Assembly (NCBI GenBank): GCA_937873535.1
Contig: CALMYA010000010.1
Location: forward strand, 1-26,554
DNA length: 26,554 nt
Origin: an uncultured bacterium
GTDB lineage: Bacteria > Patescibacteriota > Minisyncoccia > Phycocordibacterales > CAIZLB01
Direction of reading: 5' to 3'
Numbering within the stretch: position 1 is the stretch's first letter; the number at the start of each line of letters is the position of its first letter. The position numbers and the translations under genes were made by a program. The notes under the pieces are model-generated. The model ran no database searches. It saw only the letters and a list, made by a program, of their open reading frames with translations, and was not told the DNA's origin. This document shows positions 7,509 to 15,826 of the stretch, piece by piece.

Positions 7509-8552
7509 ATGCAAAACACACAAAATAAGCACGAAATACTCCTATATTATAAGTACACACATGTTGCAGACCCTGTGGGTTTTATGAAGTGGCACAAAGA
7601 ACTGTGCGGCAAGCTTGGCATTAAAGGTCGCATTCTTATTGCTCATGAAGGAATAAACGGCACATTAGAGGGTACCGTTGAAAGCAGCGCTGCGTATGTA
7701 AAAGCCCTTTTGGCGCAAGACGGTTCTGCTGGTACTTTTGGAAACTTTGCTGGTACTACATTTAAAAGAAGTGAGGGTACGCCAGATGGTACAGCTTTTC
7801 CAAAACTTAAAGTGAAGGTAAAGCCAGAAGTTGTTTCGCTTAAGCTTATAGAGGCATCAAGTATTGAAGGAAGTGAGGTTGATGAAGATATAGACCCGAA
7901 CCAAACAACCGGCGTTCATTTAAAACCTGAAGAACTTAAGCAGTGGTATGAATCGGGCGAAGAATTCACGGTAATAGACATGCGTAACGATTATGAATAC
8001 AAGGTTGGTCATTTTAAAAATTCTATTAATCCTAAATTAATTAATTTTAGAGATTTACCGAAAGTTGTAGGCACCCCTGTGCTTGAAGCAATAAAAGAAG
8101 AATCTAAAAAAGGTAAAAAAGTACTTACTGTGTGCACCGGCGGCATTCGTTGCGAAAAAGCTTCGGGCTATCTTATAAAAAAAGGTTTTAATAATGTATA
8201 CCAGCTCGACGGCGGCATGCACAATTATATGGAAAAATATCCTGGTGAAGATTTTCTTGGAAAATTATATGTATTTGATGGAAGGGAAACTGTAGAATTT
8301 GCCAGCCAAAAAGGCTTGCCTCGCGAAGTGGTGGGGAAGTGCGACATTTGCAACGGCACTACCGAAATTTATACAAACTGCGCCAACGACGAATGCCATA
8401 TGAAAATGCTTTGCTGCAATGCTTGCCAAATTTCCGCTGCTAAAAAGATTCACGAAGAAAAAGGAAATGATGAGCCGGTGAGTGTTTGCGGCAGTTATGT
8501 GTTTTGTTCGGAGGCCTGCAAAGAGCATACACTTGTTGCCTTGACGGCCTAG
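7509..8552 (+). CDS. trhO: tRNA uridine(34) hydroxylase (rhodanese-like, TrhO/YceA family)
   Basis: The family hydroxylates U34 of certain tRNAs to 5-hydroxyuridine using O2. Seen: an N-terminal ferredoxin-like domain with GRILIAHEGINGTLEGT, then a rhodanese domain containing FTVIDMRNDYEYKVGHF and the active-site loop TVCTGGIRCEKASGYL, which carries the catalytic Cys. A Cys-rich C-terminal part follows (CDICNG, NCANDECHMKMLCCNAC, CSEAC), probably zinc binding. I chose the ATG at 7509; an in-frame TTG at 7488 would add 7 residues and overlaps the preceding hairpin. The product is 347 aa. Confidence 0.92.
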   Translation: MQNTQNKHEILLYYKYTHVADPVGFMKWHKELCGKLGIKGRILIAHEGINGTLEGTVESSAAYVKALLAQDGSAGTFGNFAGTTFKRSEGTPDGTAFPKLKVKVKPEVVSLKLIEASSIEGSEVDEDIDPNQTTGVHLKPEELKQWYESGEEFTVIDMRNDYEYKVGHFKNSINPKLINFRDLPKVVGTPVLEAIKEESKKGKKVLTVCTGGIRCEKASGYLIKKGFNNVYQLDGGMHNYMEKYPGEDFLGKLYVFDGRETVEFASQKGLPREVVGKCDICNGTTEIYTNCANDECHMKMLCCNACQISAAKKIHEEKGNDEPVSVCGSYVFCSEACKEHTLVALTA

Positions 8553-8585
8553 GTGCCTAGTGGCAGTATTAAATTACGAGCTTAG

Positions 8586-8644
8586 TACGGATGGTGATTC
8601 GTACACGGTAGCCCGTAAGTTCTAAAACCCAGCAACCAGAAAGG
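8586..8644 (+). promoter_or_regulatory. Possible structured leader of the orphan ORF at 8651
   Basis: TACGG (8586-8590) can pair with CCGTA (8613-8617) and encloses TGGTGATTCGTACAC (8592-8606). AACCAGAA (8634-8641) and an SD-like AGAAAGG (8639-8644) follow. The same motifs occur in the same order before the ORF at 19685. A possible -35 TTGACG lies at 8541-8546, but no well-spaced -10 is clear. Confidence 0.4.
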
Positions 8645-8650
8645 CAAAAT

Positions 8651-8959
8651 ATGGCAAAAAGGAGGATGCCAGGAGGAATAGAGCCCAGTGTGGATGAAGT
8701 ACGAAAAATCAGAGGAGAACCCGCTTCTCTGGTGGTGGATCAAAGGCGACAGACGATACCGTTATTCGCAAGCCCGAAACAGGCTGTAACCAGCGCTCGC
8801 CAGAAGAAGGCGAATGCCAAAAAGCAAAAAATCAAACCTTGGCTAAGTAGAAGCCGAAGGCACGACAAGCCCCCAGACCCTCGTTTCCATGTACTCGTTC
8901 GGATTCCGTGCGCAAAACGTCGCTCGGTTTTCCGACCAAGAATCTCATGTGCCGCCTGA
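8651..8959 (+). CDS. Small basic hypothetical protein
   Basis: I do not recognise this 102-residue protein. It is rich in Arg, Lys and Pro, with basic patches such as RQKKANAKKQKIKPW and SRSRRHDK, and has no membrane segment. It stands alone between trhO and ileS. It has its own SD-like sequence 6 nt before the ATG and its own strong terminator at 8991. It ends in TGA, unlike every recognisable gene here, and its codons (AGG, CGA, CTG) look less like the neighbours. These facts support a real, perhaps acquired, transcription unit. The alternative is a non-coding RNA with a chance ORF. Confidence 0.5.
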   Translation: MAKRRMPGGIEPSVDEVRKIRGEPASLVVDQRRQTIPLFASPKQAVTSARQKKANAKKQKIKPWLSRSRRHDKPPDPRFHVLVRIPCAKRRSVFRPRISCAA

Positions 8960-8990
8960 TCCCAATCAGACGCACACAACAATTGAACTG

Positions 8991-9024
8991 AAAGGCCCGC
9001 ACCGGAGGATGCGGGCCTTTTTTT
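8991..9024 (+). terminator. Intrinsic terminator after the orphan ORF
   Basis: An 11-bp GC-rich stem (8991-9001 with 9010-9020) and 8-nt loop are followed by T residues through 9024. This is a textbook rho-independent terminator separating the orphan ORF from ileS. Confidence 0.92.
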
Positions 9025-9048
9025 CATCTTTTATATAAAAGCCTAAAA

Positions 9049-9060
9049 TGCTAGTATAAG
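9049..9060 (+). promoter_or_regulatory. Candidate -10 region for ileS
   Basis: TGCTAGTATAAG can be read as an extended -10 TGCTAGTAT or as TATAAG (9055-9060). The ATG is 9-12 nt downstream. The -35 is weak. The leader would be only a few nucleotides. Confidence 0.5.
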
Positions 9061-9069
9061 CGGGCACAC

Positions 9070-12000
9070 ATGACTAAAAAGACTGAAAAATCACCTGCCG
9101 CACTCCGTGAAGAGGCGGTTTTGCAGTTCTGGCAGGAAAACCGCATTTTCGAGAAAAGCCTTTTGCAAGAATCCCCTAAGGGCAACTTTGTTTTTTACGA
9201 CGGCCCACCCTATGCAACTGGGTTACCGCACTACGGCCACATGTTACCTTCTACTGTTAAAGATATTATCCCGCGTTACAAAACCATGCAGGGCTTTAGT
9301 GTGCCGCGCCGCTGGGGTTGGGACTGTCACGGTCTGCCTATTGAAAATATAATTGAAAAAGAACTCGGCCTGAAAGATAAGAAGGCTATCGAAACATACG
9401 GTATCAATAAATTTAATAAAGCAGCTCGCGATAGCGTCTTTCGTTATGCTGTCGATTGGAAAAGAATTATCACTCGTCTTGGCCGCTGGGTCGACATGGA
9501 TAACGACTATCAAACAATGGACCCGAGCTACACCGAATCGGTGTGGTGGTCTTTTAAAACGTTGAACGAAAAGAATTTGGTGTACACAGCATTTAAGGTG
9601 ATGCCGTTTTGCCCGCGTTGCCAAACAACCCTTTCAAACTTTGAAGTAGGGCAGGGGTACAAAGACATCGCCGACCTTTCTGCATATGCGATGTTCGAGC
9701 TTACAGATGAACCTAATACTTTTTTTGTTGCATGGACGACAACACCGTGGACACTTCCCGGAAACACCGCGCTTGCTGTTAACCCTGAACTTGAATATGT
9801 AAAGGTAAAAATTTCAGCTAATGCTGCTGCTGAAAATCTTTCAGGAAAAATAGTTATATGTGCCAAAGCAAAACTTGAGAATGTTCTTGAAAAGGCTAAG
9901 CTTACGATGGCCGACGTAGAAAATATTTCAATACATAAAGGCAGCGAGCTTGAAGGAATTTCATACAAACCGGTTTTTGATTTTTATTCGAAAGAGGGAA
10001 CATTAGCTGCAGATCAGGAGCCTAAGCGCGCACAGGCATGGAAGGTTTACGCGGCAGAATTTGTAACTGCAGAAGACGGCAGCGGTATTGTGCATATTGC
10101 GCCAGCATTTGGTGATGATGACGCCAAGCTTGCTACTGCAAAAAATCTTCCGACCATTCAGCACGTCGCGCCGAGTGGAGAAATAAAAGAAGGTAATGGC
10201 ACGCTTTCGGGTATGCAGGCTAAACCGAAAGAAAATCATCAGCAAACAGACATTGAGGTTATTAAGCTTCTCGCCCACCAAGGCTCACTTTTTGCGAAAG
10301 AAAAAATAATGCACTCGTATCCGCATTGCTGGAGATGCGAAACGCCGCTTCTTAACTACGCAACTTCATCGTGGTTTGTTAAAGCAACCGAACTGCGCGA
10401 CAAATTAGTGGCTGAAAATAAGACCATAAACTGGGTGCCTAAAGAGGTGGGCGAAGGGCGCTTCGGCGACTGGCTCGAAAATGTCCGCGACTGGGCGGTT
10501 TCCCGCACCCGTTATTGGGGAGCGCCTCTTCCTGTATGGGTCGGTGAAAAAACCGGCAAAACAGAATTCATCGGTTCAATAAATGAATTGAAGGAGCATA
10601 TTCCTAGCAACGGCAATACGTTTATTCTTATGCGTCACGGTGAATGTGAATCGAATGTGCTCAATGTAATGAATTCGAATGCTAAAGATCTTGAAAAGTA
10701 TGCGCTAACAGAAAGAGGAAGGTCTGAGGTATTCGAATCGGCTAAGAATTTGAAAAAGAAAGTAGAAGAAAGCGGCAATAAGATCACAAAAATATATGCA
10801 TCAGATTTTCGCCGCACGCGCGAAACCGCCGAGCTTGCCGCAGAAATTCTCGGTATCAATCATAAGAATATACAATTCGACGCAAGACTTCGGGAAATAA
10901 GCACCGGAGACTTCGATGGAAAAGAATGGCCACATCGTGCGGCATTTCTTAAGACTTTGCATGACAAAATATTCATGAAATCTCCGAATGGCGAGTCTGT
11001 CGCCGATGTGAAGCGCCGTACAGCTGAAGTTTTATATGAAATAGAAGAGAATCATAAACATGAGCATATTTTAATTGTTACTCATGGTTTGCCGATGCGT
11101 ATGATGCTGAACACTATTTCTGGAAAGACCGCGCGCGACCTTCTTCGTTCAGGATGGAGCGATGTTTCAGACCCTACAGCTTCAACTCACGAACGCGAAT
11201 TTAAGCCTTTGCCTCACGACGAAAATTTTGAACTCGACATTCACAGGCCATATATCGACAAGGTAATTTGGACGACATCTGATGGCGATGTTATGCGCAG
11301 AGTACCCGATGTATTTGATGTGTGGTATGACTCTGGTTCTATGCCGTTCGCGCAGGCGCATTACCCATTTGAAAATAAAGAGGCGTTCGAAGAAAAGGGT
11401 AGCGCTCTCTTTCCCGCCGATTTTATTTCTGAAGGTCTAGATCAAACCCGTGGATGGTTCTATTCCCTTATTGTTCTTGGTATGGGCCTCTTCGGTAAGA
11501 GCCCTTATAAAAACGTAACTGTCACCGGTCTTATTCTCGCCGAAGACGGCAGAAAAATGTCAAAAAGCCTGCGCAATTACCCAGACCTTGAGCCAACACT
11601 CGACGCCTTCGGTGTCGATTCTTTGCGCTACATGCTTGCAGCTTCACCTGCAGCACACGCCGAAGAAACTGCATTTTCAGAGAAGAGCCTTGATGAAGTG
11701 AATAAAAAAATATTCAATCGCCTTGAAAACGTCTATTCTTTTTACGCGCTCTATGCCGATGAAGCGTATTTGAAAGAAACTGGAAGCAGCGAAGCGCCTC
11801 ATTCTAAAAATATTCTCGACATATGGATTCTCTCGCGCCTTTCTGAATTGAAGGGATCAATCGAAAAAGGTCTTGATGCGTATCAAATAGATAAAGCAAC
11901 GCGGCCTATTGCCGACCTAGTTGACGACCTTTCTACATGGTATCTTCGCCGTTCGCGTGACCGCTTTAAGGGCGAAAGTGCAGCCGATAAAAAGGAGGCA

Positions 12001-12657
12001 CTTGATACTACTCGATTCGCGCTTTTAACCCTCGCAAAACTAATGGCACCGTTTACACCGTTTATATCTGAGCACATATATTTAAAAGTAAAATCTGCGG
12101 CAATGCCCGAAAGTGTGCACTTGTGTTCATGGCCGGCGCTTTCGGCCCCTGATGAAAAAAATATGAAAGAAATGCGCGACGCGCGAAAACTAGTGGAAAC
12201 TGGTTTGGCACTTCGTTCGTCTGCAGGCGTAAAGGTAAGGCAGCCTTTGGCTAGTTTTGCATACAATAAAGATGAGAATTCTCTTTCTGATGATATGGCA
12301 GCGATACTTGCCGACGAGCTTAATGTAAAAAAAGTAATAGCAGGCAATGAACTTGCTCTCGATACTGTTATTACAGAAGAATTAAAAGAAGAGGGAGCTG
12401 TTCGCGATATTATTCGTGCTATTCAAGAAATGCGCAAAAAGGCAGGCCTCGCTCCATCAGACCCTATCGGGCTGCACATTGTTGCTGAAGAATCTCTCAA
12501 AAAAATAGTGGGTAGATATGAAGAAGATATAAAGAAAACAGTTCTCGCGCGCGAAGTTACTTTCTCAGACAGCATTGACGATGATCCTGCGCTAAACGAA
12601 AGAACAGAAATAGAAACAGAATGCGGTAAGGTAATTGCGGCAATATCCTTGGCGTAG
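9070..12657 (+). CDS. ileS: Isoleucyl-tRNA synthetase with an inserted histidine-phosphatase domain
   Basis: Charges tRNA-Ile. Class I signatures are PHYGH (53-57, HIGH equivalent), GWDCHGLPIE (83-92), the CP1 editing region with AWTTTPWTLPGNTALAV (221-237), and KMSKS (829-833). The anticodon-binding region follows. Zinc-type Cys pairs remain at C181/C184 and C420/C423. At the usual VWxCxxCG site the sequence is VWVGEKTGK, so those ligands are lost. Residues 515-690 (nt 10612-11139) are foreign to IleRS. They form a full histidine-phosphatase domain: LMRHGECESN (RHG 522-524), SDFRRTRETA (578-587), LREISTGDFDG (607-617), VTHGLP (670-675). The IleRS core resumes at DIHRPYIDKV and VPDVFDVWYDSGSMP. 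This makes the protein 1195 aa. Confidence 0.96.
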   Translation: MTKKTEKSPAALREEAVLQFWQENRIFEKSLLQESPKGNFVFYDGPPYATGLPHYGHMLPSTVKDIIPRYKTMQGFSVPRRWGWDCHGLPIENIIEKELGLKDKKAIETYGINKFNKAARDSVFRYAVDWKRIITRLGRWVDMDNDYQTMDPSYTESVWWSFKTLNEKNLVYTAFKVMPFCPRCQTTLSNFEVGQGYKDIADLSAYAMFELTDEPNTFFVAWTTTPWTLPGNTALAVNPELEYVKVKISANAAAENLSGKIVICAKAKLENVLEKAKLTMADVENISIHKGSELEGISYKPVFDFYSKEGTLAADQEPKRAQAWKVYAAEFVTAEDGSGIVHIAPAFGDDDAKLATAKNLPTIQHVAPSGEIKEGNGTLSGMQAKPKENHQQTDIEVIKLLAHQGSLFAKEKIMHSYPHCWRCETPLLNYATSSWFVKATELRDKLVAENKTINWVPKEVGEGRFGDWLENVRDWAVSRTRYWGAPLPVWVGEKTGKTEFIGSINELKEHIPSNGNTFILMRHGECESNVLNVMNSNAKDLEKYALTERGRSEVFESAKNLKKKVEESGNKITKIYASDFRRTRETAELAAEILGINHKNIQFDARLREISTGDFDGKEWPHRAAFLKTLHDKIFMKSPNGESVADVKRRTAEVLYEIEENHKHEHILIVTHGLPMRMMLNTISGKTARDLLRSGWSDVSDPTASTHEREFKPLPHDENFELDIHRPYIDKVIWTTSDGDVMRRVPDVFDVWYDSGSMPFAQAHYPFENKEAFEEKGSALFPADFISEGLDQTRGWFYSLIVLGMGLFGKSPYKNVTVTGLILAEDGRKMSKSLRNYPDLEPTLDAFGVDSLRYMLAASPAAHAEETAFSEKSLDEVNKKIFNRLENVYSFYALYADEAYLKETGSSEAPHSKNILDIWILSRLSELKGSIEKGLDAYQIDKATRPIADLVDDLSTWYLRRSRDRFKGESAADKKEALDTTRFALLTLAKLMAPFTPFISEHIYLKVKSAAMPESVHLCSWPALSAPDEKNMKEMRDARKLVETGLALRSSAGVKVRQPLASFAYNKDENSLSDDMAAILADELNVKKVIAGNELALDTVITEELKEEGAVRDIIRAIQEMRKKAGLAPSDPIGLHIVAEESLKKIVGRYEEDIKKTVLAREVTFSDSIDDDPALNERTEIETECGKVIAAISLA

Positions 12658-12691
12658 TCTCTTTAGTAATAGTAGAAGGCAAATATAGCAG

Positions 12692-13351
12692 ATGTCCCAC
12701 CATATATACCAAACACGAGCCTTCATTATAGATAGTAGCGACACAGGCGAGGCAAATAAATTTATAGCGATGTTTACTGAAGACCTCGGTCTTATATACG
12801 TGGCGGCTCAAGGTGTGCGGCTGGTGCAATCTAAACTTCGACCGTTCATACAGGAAATGTCATTTTCAAAAGTGTCGCTTGTGCGCGGAAGGGAGCTATG
12901 GCGGCTTACCAGCGCCGAGAAACTTATTTCTCTTGCCGACCGTCGCATCCCGATGGCGTTACGAAAAGTCTCAGCAGAAATACTTCAATTTGTAAGAAGG
13001 CTCGTGCAGGGCGAAGAAAAGCACGATGCTCTTTTCTCGTATACGCTCGAATTTTTTGAATTTCTGCTTAAAAAATCTGCGTTTTCTTCTGCACACATTG
13101 CCGGCCTCACGGCGTTGGGGAAGGCAAGCATATTGCACGAACTTGGTTACGGTAGTCATGACACTCTTATGATGGAACTTTGCGGCACGAGCGCCTCGAA
13201 CGGCACGAACGATACACACGATACACACGGCGCGCACGTTGCTGAAGGCACAAAACATAGAATTACAGAAGAAAAAATATTGGCGGCCGAAAAGTCATTG
13301 AGAGAACTTGAAATGCATATCCGCATCGCGCTCGAAAGTAGTCATTTGTAG
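12692..13351 (+). CDS. recO: DNA repair protein RecO
   Basis: RecO loads RecA with RecR and anneals SSB-coated strands in the RecFOR pathway. The N-terminal OB-fold segment is clear (YQTRAFIIDSSDTGEANKF, then LGLIYVAAQGVRLVQSKLR and PFIQEMSFSKVSLVRGRELWRL). A helical C-terminal part follows. Residues about 163-185 form a low-complexity Thr/His/Asn/Gly stretch (GTNDTHDTHGAHV) encoded by short imperfect repeats where a zinc finger often sits. The usual Cys cluster is not seen. It lies 34 nt after ileS and is possibly co-transcribed. Confidence 0.85.
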   Translation: MSHHIYQTRAFIIDSSDTGEANKFIAMFTEDLGLIYVAAQGVRLVQSKLRPFIQEMSFSKVSLVRGRELWRLTSAEKLISLADRRIPMALRKVSAEILQFVRRLVQGEEKHDALFSYTLEFFEFLLKKSAFSSAHIAGLTALGKASILHELGYGSHDTLMMELCGTSASNGTNDTHDTHGAHVAEGTKHRITEEKILAAEKSLRELEMHIRIALESSHL

Positions 13352-13391
13352 CTTAGGCATTATCTGTACCGCAGGCGCGACATTTATGTTG

Positions 13392-13400
13392 TGATATACT
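13392..13400 (+). promoter_or_regulatory. Extended -10 promoter for the membrane protein gene
   Basis: TGATATACT lies 10 nt before the ATG at 13411, with no good -35. The predicted leader is about 4 nt. Confidence 0.6.
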
Positions 13401-13410
13401 TTTTACATAT

Positions 13411-15375
13411 ATGTCTCAGGATGACAGCCAAATAGAACAACTTAAGAAAAAGCTGTTTTCAAATTCAGGTGAAGAATTGCCTCCGCAAGGCAGAAGCCGT
13501 TTGCATAAACACAATGTTATCGTGGGTGAATCATGGGAAGAAGACCCGATTCAGCAAAACCCGGTAGTTACAGCGAAAGAAGTTGTTAAAGTTGTTAGGC
13601 GCCAAGAGTCGGAAGATGAGAAGCAGGGGTCTTTCTTAAAGAGAGTGCTTTTAGTTTCTGTGCTGGCACTATTACTTGCTCTAGGTTTTGCTTGGTTTAC
13701 TTTTTCTACCGGAATAAACGACATTTCGAGCGGCAATATTGATGTGCGCCTGCTTGGCCCTGTTTCGGCACCATCTGGTGATGTGCTCTCATTAGACATA
13801 GATATAACGAACAATAACAGCGCCGACCTAGAGCTCGCCGACCTTGTTCTTGTGTACCCACCCGGAACGCGAAGTGCTATCGATCAATCAAGCTCTATGC
13901 TCGCCGACCGTATTCCTATTGGAACATTGAAAGCAGGCGCTACGACTCGACAAAACATTAAGGCAATTCTTTTCGGAGAAGAGAATGTTCGTAAAGATAT
14001 ACAAATTAGTATCGAATATCGCCTTCAGGGTTCAGACAGTATTTTTGTAAAAGATAAGACCTATCCTATATACATTGGTTCAGCTCCAATAACCGTTAAT
14101 GTAGATACGGTGAAAGAAGTTATTCCTGAACAAGAAAATGAATTTGCAGTGACGATAAAATCAAATAGTGCATCAATTATTAAAGACCTTGTTCTTAAGG
14201 TTGAGTACCCATTCGGCTTCGTATTTCTTTCATCAACACCGTCAGCGTCGGTAGGTGATGGTATTTGGGTGCTTGGTGATGTAAAGCCAGAAGAAGAACG
14301 CCGTATTGTTATTAAGGGTAGGCTTATGGGCGGGGCAAACGAGCAACGCGTATTCAATTTCTATACTGGAACCGCAAACCCACAAGACAAAAATTCAATT
14401 GGTACTGTGTTTGTTACAAATGCCGTACCTATTGCCATGAAGAGACCGTTTCTTGGTGTAGACCTAGCACTCGATGGTCAAACAGCTTCTTCATATATTG
14501 CAAAAGCGGGCGAGCCGATAAAAGGTGAAATTGTATTCCAGAACAATCTTGATGTGCCACTTCAAGACATTGTTATTGAGGCGGAACTTGTTGGTGCAAT
14601 GGTAGACAAAGCTCGCGTAAAAGGCGACAGTGCTTTCTATGATTCATTGCATAACACTATAAGATGGGACAGCTCTACTCTTACTGAATTGGCGCGTATA
14701 ACTCCTCGTGATGCTGGTAGAATACAATTTGGTTTTGCTACTCTTCCTCCTACAACTTCAAGCAATTCTCTATTCCAGAGACAAGAGATGAATCTTAATA
14801 TTACAGTTAGAGCAAAACGCTTGAACGAAAGAAATGTTCCAGAAGAAATTGCTTCAACAATAAGAAGGTCGGTTAAAGTTTCGTCTAGCCTTACACTTAG
14901 CCCTCGTATAACTAAAAGTATTGGTCCGTTTAACAATGTTGGCCCTATTCCTCCAATGCCTGAAAAAGAAACAACATACACTGTTATGGTAAGTGTCGGT
15001 AATTCTTACAATACCGTAAATAACGCCGTCTTTAGCGCTGTGTTGCCTACATATGTTAAATGGCTTGCTACAACATATCCAAATAACAACGGCGTCTCAT
15101 ATAACGCTCAAACGCGCACAGTAAGTTGGAACTTAGGCGACATTTCTGCCGGAACAGGTTTTGCTTCTAGCCCTAAAGATTTCGCTTTCCAGATATCTGT
15201 CACACCAAGTATTAGTCAAGCAGGTTCTAGCCCTATTCTCATAAAAGAACCACGCATATCTGGTAAAGATAGTTTTACGGGGCAAATTATTCAGACAACA
15301 TATGATTCTCTTGATACGAAGATGCAAAGCGACCCTACGTATAAGTTTGGGGATGATAAAGTTGGAGGGAAATAA
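13411..15375 (+). CDS. Single-pass membrane protein with extracellular beta-sandwich (DUF11/Ig-like) repeats
   Basis: This is a surface protein of unknown function, 654 aa. A charged N-terminal part of about 75 residues (probably cytoplasmic) precedes one membrane segment at 77-97 (FLKRVLLVSVLALLLALGFA). The rest is extracellular and beta-rich, with repeated segments like VLSLDIDITNNNSADLELAD, EFAVTIKSNSASIIKDLVL and GEIVFQNNLDVPLQDIVI. These resemble the conserved-repeat (DUF11) and Ig-like folds of bacterial surface proteins; I count about four. No signal peptidase site, enzyme motif or anchor is seen. Its stop codon lies inside the left arm of the inverted-repeat element at 15370. Confidence 0.75.
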   Translation: MSQDDSQIEQLKKKLFSNSGEELPPQGRSRLHKHNVIVGESWEEDPIQQNPVVTAKEVVKVVRRQESEDEKQGSFLKRVLLVSVLALLLALGFAWFTFSTGINDISSGNIDVRLLGPVSAPSGDVLSLDIDITNNNSADLELADLVLVYPPGTRSAIDQSSSMLADRIPIGTLKAGATTRQNIKAILFGEENVRKDIQISIEYRLQGSDSIFVKDKTYPIYIGSAPITVNVDTVKEVIPEQENEFAVTIKSNSASIIKDLVLKVEYPFGFVFLSSTPSASVGDGIWVLGDVKPEEERRIVIKGRLMGGANEQRVFNFYTGTANPQDKNSIGTVFVTNAVPIAMKRPFLGVDLALDGQTASSYIAKAGEPIKGEIVFQNNLDVPLQDIVIEAELVGAMVDKARVKGDSAFYDSLHNTIRWDSSTLTELARITPRDAGRIQFGFATLPPTTSSNSLFQRQEMNLNITVRAKRLNERNVPEEIASTIRRSVKVSSSLTLSPRITKSIGPFNNVGPIPPMPEKETTYTVMVSVGNSYNTVNNAVFSAVLPTYVKWLATTYPNNNGVSYNAQTRTVSWNLGDISAGTGFASSPKDFAFQISVTPSISQAGSSPILIKEPRISGKDSFTGQIIQTTYDSLDTKMQSDPTYKFGDDKVGGK

Positions 15376-15498
15376 AACACACGGGCCACAACCTATCTCT
15401 CGGAGCACGGATAAAAGTCTGCTGACTTTTTCCTCGAGCTCGCGCCAGTCGCGCTCGCTAGTCTCCTCAAAATAGGTTGTGGCCCGTGTGTTTTATTT
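15370..15498. repeat. Structured inverted-repeat element, copy 1 (unique arms, conserved Y-shaped head)
   Basis: A perfect 26-bp inverted repeat (15370-15395 with 15473-15498) has arms unique to this copy. The arms enclose a 66-nt head (15401-15466) that is 60/66 identical to the head at 26465-26530. In the head, GGAG (15402-15405) pairs with CTCC (15463-15466). A 7-bp hairpin (15413-15419 with 15424-15430) has a TGCT loop. A second hairpin (core 15442-15445 with 15451-15454) has a CAGTC loop. All six differences from the other copy fall in three compensatory pairs. It sits between convergent genes, overlaps the upstream stop codon, and its T-rich arm ends suggest two-way termination. Confidence 0.88.
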
Positions 15499-15524
15499 TC
15501 TAGAGAGTGTCCGCGAGAACTGCG

Positions 15525-15752
15525 TTACTTACTTGAAAATTTTTGTACCAATGTGTCTAAGTTTCCAACAAGAGCACCTCCGTCACTTGTTTCTTCTTTT
15601 GATTTTAAAACTAAGGCTGTAAATTCATTGTCTTTGTATCTGACAAGCGCATTCCTAACAAACTCGGCCTTACTTGTAACTATACCGAGCTTTATTTGTT
15701 CCTCTATGAACTCATTTATTTCATCTGTAAGGGGAATTGATATGGTTTTCAT
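15525..15752 (-). CDS. Ribbon-helix-helix protein (CopG/ParD-like), orphan
   Basis: A small DNA-binding protein of 75 aa. The N-terminal strand KTISIPL (2-8) is followed by helix 1 (DEINEFIEEQIKLG, 10-23) and helix 2 (SKAEFVRNALVRYKD, 27-41). This is the RHH_1 pattern of ParD/CopG antitoxins and regulators. The C-terminal 30 residues would be the partner-binding or disordered tail. No toxin gene lies next to it: the neighbours are the surface protein gene (convergent) and glyS (divergent). It could be an orphan antitoxin, or a regulator of its own and the glyS promoter region, which is only 74 nt away. Confidence 0.75.
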   Translation of the reverse strand: MKTISIPLTDEINEFIEEQIKLGIVTSKAEFVRNALVRYKDNEFTALVLKSKEETSDGGALVGNLDTLVQKFSSK

Positions 15753-15811
15753 TACAATATGTTAAATATAAATCCACTATTATTCAAGTTCCAAAAAGCC
15801 TTTAATTGATA

Positions 15812-15817
15812 TATAGT
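15812..15817 (+). promoter_or_regulatory. Candidate -10 box for glyS
   Basis: TATAGT lies 9 nt before the ATG at 15827. A poor -35-like TTCCAA lies 17 nt further upstream. A longer frame from TTG at 15806 would start upstream of this box, so the ATG is preferred. Confidence 0.45.
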
Positions 15818-15826
15818 ATTGATATT

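Noticed and set aside
8957..8959. TGA recoded as glycine or another sense codon (as in Absconditabacteria/Gracilibacteria)
   Set aside because: No conserved gene has an in-frame TGA. Reading through the two TGA stops gives only terminator sequence.
8560..9024. tmRNA or RNase P RNA in the orphan-ORF regions
   Set aside because: No tRNA-like ends, tag sequence or RNase P core motifs were found in either region; the second (19560-20200) has a clear SD and ORF.
15370..15498. Element is a classical MITE or insertion-sequence remnant
   Set aside because: The inverted repeats are not shared between the two copies, no target-site duplication was seen, and only the internal head is conserved.
15370..15498. 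Integron attC site
   Set aside because: No core sites, integrase or cassette array are seen. The hairpin has a three-way head rather than the R/L box layout.
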